From JBJMLO01 sp045805265 (GTDB lineage Bacteria; Actinomycetota; UBA4738; JACQTL01): DNA of 64,000 nt. The translations under genes were made by a program, and so were the position numbers. The notes beneath the pieces are model-generated. The model saw only the letters and a program-made list of their open reading frames with translations. It was not told where the DNA came from and made no database searches. The DNA lies in NCBI GenBank assembly GCA_045805265.1, contig JBJMLO010000011.1, forward strand, positions 372,001 through 436,000, read 5' to 3'. Below, in pieces: positions 57,755 to 64,000 of the stretch; the first letter of the stretch is position 1, and every line of letters starts with the position of its first letter.

Positions 57755-58324
57755 GTGAACGGATCGATCGGCGACCCGAACGTTCCGGCCGATCCGCGCG
57801 TTACCGCGTTGGTGGAGACGCGCGCCGAACCAGACACGGGGGTCCCGCCGGTGACCTTCGAGGACTTCTTCCGGGCCGAGTACCGGTCGGTGGCCCGGGC
57901 GCTGGTGATCGTCGCGGGAGACGCCCTCGGAGCGGAGGACCTGGCGCAGGAGGCGTTCGTCAGGGCCTACGAGCGCTGGGACCGGGTTCGGGTCATGGGC
58001 TCGCCCGCGGGCTACGTCTACCGCGCGGCGCTGAACCTGCACCGCAGCCGGCTGCGGCGGGCGGCGGTCGCGCTCCGGCACCGCCGGGGGACAGGGTCGC
58101 CGGAGGCGGCGGCAGACATCGGCCCGGAACTGCAGCACGAGGTGCGGGAGATGCTCGCGTCGCTGCCTCGCGGGCAGCGCGAGGCGCTGATGCTCGTGGA
58201 GTGGCTGGGCTACCCCGCGGGGGAGGCGGCGCGGATCCTCGGCGTCCGGCCGGCGTCCGTGCGGGGGCGGATCCACCGGGCCAGGGTTTCAATGCGAGCG
58301 CGATTCGGAGGCAACGGTGACTGA
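57755..58324 (+). CDS. SigE-family ECF sigma factor (2)
   Basis: A 189-residue ECF sigma factor: region 2 (F-E-D-F-F-R-A-E-Y-R-S-V-A-R-A-L, D-L-A-Q-E-A-F-V-R-A-Y-E-R-W) and region 4 (L-P-R-G-Q-R-E-A-L-M-L-V-E-W-L-G-Y, V-R-G-R-I-H-R-A-R). It resembles the other sigma gene at 47325. The GTG at 57755 has GAGGGG 7 bases upstream. It overlaps the signal peptidase gene by 8 bases, the same coupling as in the first pair. Confidence 0.9.
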   Translation: MNGSIGDPNVPADPRVTALVETRAEPDTGVPPVTFEDFFRAEYRSVARALVIVAGDALGAEDLAQEAFVRAYERWDRVRVMGSPAGYVYRAALNLHRSRLRRAAVALRHRRGTGSPEAAADIGPELQHEVREMLASLPRGQREALMLVEWLGYPAGEAARILGVRPASVRGRIHRARVSMRARFGGNGD

Positions 58325-59036
58325 GATCAGGGAGTTGCTTCGCACCGCGATCGGCGACCGGCGGCCGGCGATCCCGGACCTTGAGCTGGTGGTGCGGCGG
58401 GGCGCCGCTCGCCGCCGGCGTGCACGGGTCCTCGCGGCAGTGGTGGCGCTCGCGCTGACCGCCGGGCTCGGTACCGGTCTCGCTCTTGCGCTTCACGGCG
58501 GGGGCGCGGGCGGGCCCGCCCAGGGAACGAACGTCGTTGGACCGACCCGCGAGATCTTCATTCCTTCGGTGTCGATGGAACCGACCCTGAAGGAGGGCGA
58601 CACCGTCCTGGTCGACGAGGGCGCGTACGTACTCGAGGCAGGCCTGCCCTCGCCGGGCGACATCATCGCGTTCGACGTCCCCGGGGAGGCGATGACGTTC
58701 GTGAAGCGCGTGGTGGGGCTCCCGGGCGACGCGGTGGAGGAGCGCGACGGGCTGCTCTACTTGAACGGGCAAGAGTTCCCCATGCCCGCCTCACCCGTGC
58801 CCGACCGCCGCACCATGGGGCCGTGGACAGTCGAGCCCGGGCGCGTATTCGTGGTGGGGGACAACCTGTCGAACTCCAACGACTCCCGGTTCTCCGAGTT
58901 GGGCCAGATCCCGGTGGGGCAGATCATCGGCAAGGTCGTGGAGATCCTCTCCCCCGGCGACCGCCGGGCGACGGTTGGACCGCCGCCTGCGCAGAGCGCT
59001 TCCGGTCCCGGTACCGCCACTCCCAGCGAAGGCTGA
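58317..59036 (+). CDS. Signal peptidase I with an anti-sigma-like N-terminus
   Basis: A 239-residue membrane protein. The N-terminal 36 residues (M-T-E-I-R-E-L-L-R-T-A then R-R-G-A-A-R-R-R-R-A-R) and the following helix look like those of the propeller protein paired with the other sigma factor. Outside lies a type I signal peptidase domain: catalytic Ser in P-S-V-S-M-E-P-T-L, Lys in F-V-K-R-V-V-G-L-P-G-D, and box E in N-D-S-R-F-S-E-L-G. It may cleave secreted preproteins, a regulator of the sigma factor, or both. The GTG at 58317 has GGAGG 5 bases upstream. Confidence 0.87.
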   Translation: MTEIRELLRTAIGDRRPAIPDLELVVRRGAARRRRARVLAAVVALALTAGLGTGLALALHGGGAGGPAQGTNVVGPTREIFIPSVSMEPTLKEGDTVLVDEGAYVLEAGLPSPGDIIAFDVPGEAMTFVKRVVGLPGDAVEERDGLLYLNGQEFPMPASPVPDRRTMGPWTVEPGRVFVVGDNLSNSNDSRFSELGQIPVGQIIGKVVEILSPGDRRATVGPPPAQSASGPGTATPSEG

Positions 59037-59115
59037 GCCCCGTCCCTCGTGTCGCCCTGGCGGACCCTGGGGCGCCATTCGCGTGCGTGTCGGAGCGGCT
59101 CGGTACGATCCGCGG

Positions 59116-61062
59116 GTGCGACCCGATCCGGAGGCGATCCTTCATGGGCTGAACCCGGCCCAGCACGAAGCCGCCACGGCCGTGCGCGGGCCGGTGGCGA
59201 TCCTGGCGGGGGCCGGCAGCGGCAAGACCACGACGATCACCCGCCGGATCGCCTACCAGGTGGCGACCGGGACGTTCCGGGCCGAGCAGATCCTGGCCGT
59301 CACGTTCACCGAGAAGGCGGCGCGGGAGCTGAAGTCCAGGCTGGGGGCGCTCGGCGTCGAGGGGGTCGAGGCCCGGACGTTCCACGCGGCTGCGCTGGCG
59401 CAGCTCGGGCGGCTGTGGGAGCGGCACGCGGGGTCGGCGCTGCCGGAGGTGCTCGACTCGAAGGCCCGGCTGATCGCACCCATGGCGAACTCGCTGCCGC
59501 CGCCGCACAAGTTCCTGCCCCGCAGCGACCTGGCCGGCGAGATTGAGTGGGCGAAGAACCGGATGGTGCCGCCGGAGGGGTATCTGGACGCGCTGGAGGA
59601 GGCCGGCCACCAGCCGCCGATCCCGGCCGAGATGATGCTCCGGCTGTACGAGGGGTACGAGCGGCGGAAGCGCGCCGTGCCCCGGATCGACTTCGAGGAC
59701 ATGCTGCGGCTCGCGATCCGGCTGTTCGACGAGCGCCCGGAGGCCGTCCGGGAGGTCCGGTCGCGATTCGCCGCGTTCACCGTCGACGAATTCCAGGACG
59801 TGAACGCGCTGCAGGCCGCCCTGCTCGACCGGTGGCTGGGCGGGCGTGACGAGATCTGCGTGGTCGGCGACGACTACCAGACGATCTACTCGTTCACCGG
59901 CGCGTCGCCCGAGCACCTCCTGCGGTTCGCGGAGCGGTATCCCAACGCCCGGGTGGTCTCGTTGGAGGAGAACTACCGGTCGACGCCGGAGGTGCTGACG
60001 GTGGCGAACCAGCTGGTGCCTCGGCTCGGCGGGTTCCCGAAGACACTGCGCGCCACCCGCCCTTCGGGGCCCGCGCCGACGCTGCGGTGGTTCCCCGATC
60101 AGGCGGCCGAGATCGCGTTCGTCGTCGAGGAGGTCCGGCGGCTGCACGGCGAGGGCATTCCCTACGAGGAGATGGCCGTGCTGTACCGGATCAACGCCCG
60201 GTCCGAGCCGTTCGAGGAGGCCCTCGCCGAGGCGCGCATCCCGTATCAGGTCCGCGACGGCGCGTTCCTGCGCAGGTCCGGGCCGCGCGCGGTCGTGCAC
60301 CGGCTGCGGCGAGAGACGGGACCACCCGAGGGGGCGACGGAGCGCGCGATCGCGGCGCTCGGGTACCGGCCGGGCGGCGAGTTCGACTCCGCCGAGGAGG
60401 CGACGCGGCAGGCAGACCTCGGCCGGTTCCGGGCGTTGGCGACGGAGTTCGAGACCAAGAACCATGACGGCGACGTCGCCGCATTCCTGGCGGAGCTGGC
60501 CCACCGCTTCGCCACGGAGGAATCGGGGCGCGGCGTGAACCTGCTGACGTACCACCGGGCCAAGGGGCTCGAGTTCGACGCGGTGTTCCTCCCGAGGCTG
60601 CTCGACGGCGAGCTGCCGTTCCGCTCCGGCCGGAGCCGCGCGCCCGAGGACGAGGAACGGCGGCTGCTGTACGTCGGGATCACCCGGGCCCGTCGGCACC
60701 TGGTGCTGTCGTGGCCCCGCGAAGGCCGGGCCGGGCGGAGCCCCTTCGTCGACGAGATCACAGGCGGTCGCGAGCAGCAGGCACGCGCCAAGCCCGCAGC
60801 GACACCCGGCCGTCCCGTGGGCACGGCGGCCGGCGGCCCCCTGCTCGACCGACTGCGCAAGTGGCGCCTCGATCGCTCGAAGGCCGACAGCGTCCCCGCC
60901 TACGTCGTGTTCCACGACTCGACCCTGGCGACGATCGCCGACCGCAAGCCGCGCAGCACCGAGGAGCTGCTGGATGTCCCAGGGATCGGCCCGGCGAAGC
61001 TCTCGCGCTACGGCGACGAGGTTCTGGCCGTGGTCGCTGCCGAGCCCGTCTCCGATTCGTGA
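59116..61062 (+). CDS. UvrD/Rep-family DNA helicase with HRDC domain (UvrD2-like)
   Basis: A 648-residue superfamily 1A helicase. Q motif L-N-P-A-Q-H-E-A, Walker A A-G-A-G-S-G-K-T-T-T, motif II T-V-D-E-F-Q-D-V, motif III G-D-D-Y-Q-T-I-Y-S-F-T-G-A, motif IV N-Y-R-S-T, and motif VI Y-V-G-I-T-R-A-R. Residues of about 575-645 form an HRDC domain (L-R-K-W-R-L-D-R-S-K, V-P-G-I-G-P-A-K-L). This is the layout of actinobacterial UvrD2, but the C-terminal cysteine tetrad of the mycobacterial protein is missing. TACGAT (59104-59109) lies 6 bases before the GTG at 59116. The last 55 bases overlap the convergent CPBP gene. Confidence 0.94.
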   Translation: MRPDPEAILHGLNPAQHEAATAVRGPVAILAGAGSGKTTTITRRIAYQVATGTFRAEQILAVTFTEKAARELKSRLGALGVEGVEARTFHAAALAQLGRLWERHAGSALPEVLDSKARLIAPMANSLPPPHKFLPRSDLAGEIEWAKNRMVPPEGYLDALEEAGHQPPIPAEMMLRLYEGYERRKRAVPRIDFEDMLRLAIRLFDERPEAVREVRSRFAAFTVDEFQDVNALQAALLDRWLGGRDEICVVGDDYQTIYSFTGASPEHLLRFAERYPNARVVSLEENYRSTPEVLTVANQLVPRLGGFPKTLRATRPSGPAPTLRWFPDQAAEIAFVVEEVRRLHGEGIPYEEMAVLYRINARSEPFEEALAEARIPYQVRDGAFLRRSGPRAVVHRLRRETGPPEGATERAIAALGYRPGGEFDSAEEATRQADLGRFRALATEFETKNHDGDVAAFLAELAHRFATEESGRGVNLLTYHRAKGLEFDAVFLPRLLDGELPFRSGRSRAPEDEERRLLYVGITRARRHLVLSWPREGRAGRSPFVDEITGGREQQARAKPAATPGRPVGTAAGGPLLDRLRKWRLDRSKADSVPAYVVFHDSTLATIADRKPRSTEELLDVPGIGPAKLSRYGDEVLAVVAAEPVSDS

Positions 61063-61763
61063 CGGGGCGCACCCTCCGCTGACGGCGGGACGGTTGGCTG
61101 GAGGAGGAAGATCCAGACGTCCCAAGCGACGTGGCTCACGACCAGGGCGCCCATGGGCATGCCGGCGGACGCCAGCGCGCTCCAGTAGGCGCCCGCGGTG
61201 GTCGCGGCGCCGACGAGCGTGGCGTTCCCCGTGACCACGTGCGCGCCGCCGTACACGAAGGCGGCGGCGGCCGCTCCCCGCCAGCGGCCGAGCCGGTGCT
61301 GGAGACGCCGGAGCACGAACCCGCGCCAGAACAGCTCCTCGGCCGGGCCGATCACGAGCGCGAGCCGCGCAGCGATCTCGTTCCGGGGCCGGAGCGAGCG
61401 CAGGGCGTAGACGTCGTCGATCTCCTCGGCGCCGCTGGGCATGATCCGCCGAGCCATCCGGTCACCGATCCGGAACACGGCGTACAGCCCGGCCGCCGCG
61501 GTCAGGCCGAGGGCCACGTCGCGGGGCCGGACCCGGGTCCGCCGCAGCGAGGGCTCGGCGACCAGCGCCAGCGCCCCGAGCGCGGCGCCGGTGGCGGTCA
61601 TGCGCTGCCAGAAGCGTTCCCGGGGGCCGCGGAACGCCGCGGCGAACGCGCCGTAGGCCCCCCCCAGTCCGCCGGCGAGCGGAAGGTCCCGGCCCTGAGA
61701 CGAGGCCCCGACTGGCGCTTCGTTCAGGTCCGCATGCCACGCCACCCCGACCGCGTCGCTCAC
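61008..61763 (-). CDS. CPBP-family intramembrane metalloprotease
   Basis: A 251-residue membrane protein with about six helices and the CPBP (CAAX protease and bacteriocin-processing) motifs: Glu-Glu-x3-Arg in G-P-A-E-E-L-F-W-R-G-F, His in V-Y-G-G-A-H-V-V, and S-H-V-A-W-D near the end. It probably cleaves a membrane or lipid-linked protein. The GTG at 61763 overlaps the stop of the luciferase-like/UbiA fusion gene, so they are coupled. Its last 18 codons run antisense over the end of the helicase gene; the polar tail there may be dispensable. Confidence 0.85.
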   Translation of the reverse strand: MSDAVGVAWHADLNEAPVGASSQGRDLPLAGGLGGAYGAFAAAFRGPRERFWQRMTATGAALGALALVAEPSLRRTRVRPRDVALGLTAAAGLYAVFRIGDRMARRIMPSGAEEIDDVYALRSLRPRNEIAARLALVIGPAEELFWRGFVLRRLQHRLGRWRGAAAAAFVYGGAHVVTGNATLVGAATTAGAYWSALASAGMPMGALVVSHVAWDVWIFLLQPTVPPSAEGAPRHESETGSAATTARTSSP

Positions 61764-63796
61764 CGCAGCGCCGCGATGGCCAGGCCCGCGACGAGCAGGA
61801 ACCCGAACGCGGCGTGCAACTGGGCGGTCTCGAGGTCGAGCATCGCGATCGCCCGCTGCTGGCCCATCGCGCCGAGCTCCGACGCCCGGATCACCCGGAC
61901 GAGCAGCGGCAACGACAACAGCGCCAGCAGCGATTCCACGGGCAGGGCCTCGACCAGCACCGCGACGGCCAGCGCCAGGTACGCGCCGACCACCAGCGCC
62001 AGGTACCCACCGTGCGCCAGCCGCCGGCCGACCCGGATCGAGAACGTCACGCCGCCCGCCCGTGCGTCCTCGGAGATGTCGCGCCACTCGTTCCCGTGCA
62101 GGATCGCCGTGACCAGCAGTCCGACGGGCACGCTCACGGCCACCGTCGACCACTCGAACGTTCCCGTGATCACGTAGTACGCCCCGATCACGGACAGCGG
62201 TCCGAACAGCAGGAATACCAGCGGCAGGCCGAGCGCCCGGAACTTGTACTCGAGCGGCGGGGCCGTGTATCCCCAGCCGCCGAGGAGCCCCGCCAGGCCC
62301 AGCGCGATCACGGGCCAGCCGCGTTCGACGGCCAGCCACACACCGATGCCGGTCGCCGCGACGAACGACAGCAGCACGATCGCGAAGGCTTCCCGTTCCG
62401 ACAGCCGGCCCTTGAGCAACGCGTGGCTGGCCCTGGGAGACGTGATGCGGTCCGCGCCCTTGCGCACGTCGTAGATCTCGTTGGTGACGTTGGTCCCGAC
62501 GTGGAGGAGCAACAACGCGAACAGCGCCCCGAGGAACAGCGGCCAGTGGAACCGTCCGTCGAGCGCGGCCAGCCCGCCGGCCACCGCGGGCGGCACCGCG
62601 GACGCGGTGAAGCTGAACGGCCGGATGATCTCGAACCACGCGGCGGCGTGTCGCCACAGCCGTGTCGCGACGGGCAGGCGCTCCTCGACCAGGGTTCCGG
62701 TTCGGACACCGGAAAGCCGGGTGCCGGGGTCGCCGAGTGGCTCGTGGGCCGGGGCTGGTTCTCCGGTGGTGACGACCCATGAGGATTCCTGCCCTCCGTA
62801 CAGCTCGGCGGCCCGGAACATCGCGTGGACCTGTTCCTCTTCCTGGACCACGGGCTGCAGGACCGGGACGTCCATGCCGGCCCGGTGGTAGTCGAAGGCG
62901 CGGGCGGCGACCTCCTCCTCAGTCCCGCACAGGAGGAACGCGTCCAGCATCTCGTCGGGGATGAGCTGCGCGGCCTCGTGGTAGTCCTCGTTCCGCCACA
63001 GCTGGTGGATGCGGTCGCGGAGCTCCAGGTCCAGCCCGGCCCGGCGAAGGGCCACGTCGGTCTGGATCGCCATCATGTAGATGATGAACGGCTCGCGCTT
63101 GGCCCGGTTCAACGCGGCGCGCCGGCTGGAGTCGACTAGTCCGAACAGGTAGCCGGCGATCCGGACGGCATCCTCCGGGCGCCCCGCCTCGACGCTCGCC
63201 CGCCGGATCTTGGGGACCATGCCGGTGAACGACGGCAGCGACTCGAGCGGGCGGGCGAGGTACCCGTCCCCCTTCTGCCCAGCGAGCTGCAGCATCGGCG
63301 TGCGGTAGCCCGCGACGAAGATCGGGACGTGATGGACGGGTGCGAACATCGGCTCGACCGGCGGGACCCCCTCCGAGCCGGGCGGGATCCGTTCGCCCTT
63401 CCACATCGCTCGGAGCAGGTCGATGGTGGCGGCGACCCGGTCGTGGCCTTCCTGCGGCGAGTAGGCGATGCCCATCTGGGCCAGCCGCAGCGGCAGCGCC
63501 GATCCAAGGCCGAGGACGATGCGGCCGGGCGCCATCTCGTCGAGCGCGGAGACGGTCATGGCAAGCAGGACCCCGTGCCTCGTGAACGGGTTCACCGCGC
63601 CGAGGGCCACCTTGATTCCGTCGACCTGCGACGCCAGCGCGGACGCGTACGTCACCGCGTCGCGCTCGAAGTAGGAGTCGTGAACCCACACGGACGACAG
63701 ACCCAGGCGACGGGCCCGTTCGGCCCACGCCACCACGTCGGAGACCGAGCCTCGCGCGGCGAGGCCCAGCCCCACCTCTCTGCTCAGTTCGGCCAC
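61760..63796 (-). CDS. Luciferase-like oxidoreductase fused to a UbiA/MenA-type prenyltransferase
   Basis: 678 residues in one frame. Residues 1-340 are an LLM-class flavin or F420 oxidoreductase (L-S-S-V-W-V-H-D-S-Y-F, V-L-G-L-G-S-A-L-P-L, P-I-F-V-A-G-Y-R-T-P). Residues of about 400-678 are a UbiA-type membrane prenyltransferase with both Asp motifs, T-N-E-I-Y-D-V-R-K-G-A-D and N-E-W-R-D-I-S-E-D, in MenA-like form. The menG/ubiE gene end just upstream points to menaquinone synthesis, where MenA prenylates dihydroxynaphthoate. I chose the GTG at 63796 (GAGG 6 bases before it); this leaves 37 bases after menG, while the open frame to 63916 would overlap it. Confidence 0.85.
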   Translation of the reverse strand: MAELSREVGLGLAARGSVSDVVAWAERARRLGLSSVWVHDSYFERDAVTYASALASQVDGIKVALGAVNPFTRHGVLLAMTVSALDEMAPGRIVLGLGSALPLRLAQMGIAYSPQEGHDRVAATIDLLRAMWKGERIPPGSEGVPPVEPMFAPVHHVPIFVAGYRTPMLQLAGQKGDGYLARPLESLPSFTGMVPKIRRASVEAGRPEDAVRIAGYLFGLVDSSRRAALNRAKREPFIIYMMAIQTDVALRRAGLDLELRDRIHQLWRNEDYHEAAQLIPDEMLDAFLLCGTEEEVAARAFDYHRAGMDVPVLQPVVQEEEQVHAMFRAAELYGGQESSWVVTTGEPAPAHEPLGDPGTRLSGVRTGTLVEERLPVATRLWRHAAAWFEIIRPFSFTASAVPPAVAGGLAALDGRFHWPLFLGALFALLLLHVGTNVTNEIYDVRKGADRITSPRASHALLKGRLSEREAFAIVLLSFVAATGIGVWLAVERGWPVIALGLAGLLGGWGYTAPPLEYKFRALGLPLVFLLFGPLSVIGAYYVITGTFEWSTVAVSVPVGLLVTAILHGNEWRDISEDARAGGVTFSIRVGRRLAHGGYLALVVGAYLALAVAVLVEALPVESLLALLSLPLLVRVIRASELGAMGQQRAIAMLDLETAQLHAAFGFLLVAGLAIAALR

Positions 63797-63833
63797 GTCG
63801 ATCCTCGTGGGAGCGAGCGGTCGTGGATGGCGC

Positions 63834-64000
63834 TCACGCTCGTCTTGCCGTCCAAAGGGTAACCATTCCGGGTGCCAGCGATCTCCACCGGACGCCCTCA
63901 CAGCCGGCGTCCACAAGCAGGTGCCCCACCTCGGCGGGCGGCGGCAGGTGGGCGAGCGAGCGGACCAGGTACCGGTACGCCGCTCGGCGTCCCACCAGCC
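63834..64000 (-). CDS. menG: C-terminus of demethylmenaquinone methyltransferase (5' end outside window)
   Basis: The last 55 residues of a gene entering from the right: Y-R-Y-L-V-R-S-L-A-H-L-P-P-P-A-E then V-R-W-R-S-L-A-P-G-M-V-T-L-W-T-A-R-R-A. The Y-R-Y-L-x-R-S and L-x-x-G-x-V-T-L-W ends are those of UbiE/MenG methyltransferases, which methylate the ring of demethylmenaquinone. The codon bias fits coding up to the edge. It is followed after 37 bases by the luciferase-like/UbiA fusion and the CPBP protease on the same strand, a likely menaquinone operon. Confidence 0.75.
   Translation of the reverse strand, partial: LVGRRAAYRYLVRSLAHLPPPAEVGHLLVDAGCEGVRWRSLAPGMVTLWTARRA

Noticed and set aside
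63853..63858. TACCCT as a promoter for the luciferase-like/UbiA gene
   Set aside because: It lies inside the menG coding end and has no -35 partner; the short 37-base gap fits an operon better.

Overview
The window is about 64 kb of very GC-rich DNA (roughly 70% by eye, with G or C in nearly every third codon position). It looks like a chromosomal segment of an actinomycetote. The signs are an F420-type luciferase-like monooxygenase beside a DUF4349 lipoprotein, two SigE-family ECF sigma factors, a short actinobacterial-style MutY, a UvrD2-like helicase with a C-terminal HRDC domain, frequent GTG starts and many leaderless genes. I cannot place it in a genus; an uncultured lineage is plausible. 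I saw no rRNA, tRNA, CRISPR array, insertion sequence or phage genes.

Layout. 1-9.3 kb: end of a PLDc_N-type membrane protein, two tandem secreted delta-60 repeat proteins, a tiny Cys-rich protein, an EamA transporter, a glutaredoxin-like protein, two YihY/BrkB membrane proteins, and a hydrolase-amidase pair. 9.4-16.2 kb: two divergent giant genes, a GT-C-like/MFS fusion and a cyclase/beta-propeller/solute-binding-protein fusion. 16.3-27 kb: luciferase-like monooxygenase, DinB and DUF4349 proteins, mutY back-to-back with a CBS-domain gene, an oxidative pentose-phosphate cluster (gnd, a degenerate Rieske-like protein, zwf), a lipase-like hydrolase, an Fpg/Nei glycosylase translationally coupled to a secreted beta-helix protein, and a CDP-alcohol phosphatidyltransferase. 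27-36 kb: greA divergent from a TetR/diiron-oxygenase operon, then a histidine kinase/NarL regulator/haloalkane dehalogenase operon, a third YihY protein and adenine deaminase. 36-46 kb: RsbW-like kinase, aminotransferase plus 2-hydroxyacid dehydrogenase, small secreted and basic proteins, an acyl-CoA ligase/methyltransferase pair, and an OmpR-type two-component system with a small membrane protein. 46-59 kb: two sigma-factor operons flank a block with MoxR ATPase, VWA protein, M48 protease, NERD-like protein, TusA/DsrE sulfur-carrier genes, three tiny paralogues and an internal duplicate fragment of moxR. 59-64 kb: UvrD-like helicase converges on a menaquinone locus (menG end, a luciferase-like/UbiA fusion, a CPBP protease).

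Working units. The pentose-phosphate genes form one probable operon. The TetR gene has a palindromic operator over its own promoter and shares an ATGA overlap with the diiron enzyme. Each ECF sigma gene overlaps by 8 bases a membrane protein with the same anti-sigma-like N-terminus but a different extracytoplasmic output (beta-propeller in one, signal peptidase in the other). MoxR and VWA genes start in the same TAGGCT leaderless context and probably work together.

The most noteworthy items are the window-wide leaderless start pattern (TANNNT followed 6-11 bases later by ATG/GTG), the tandem tiny paralogues with an embedded moxR fragment, three multi-domain fusions, and the Rieske-like protein that lacks both histidine ligands. 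All functional calls come from reading the sequence; no database search was possible.
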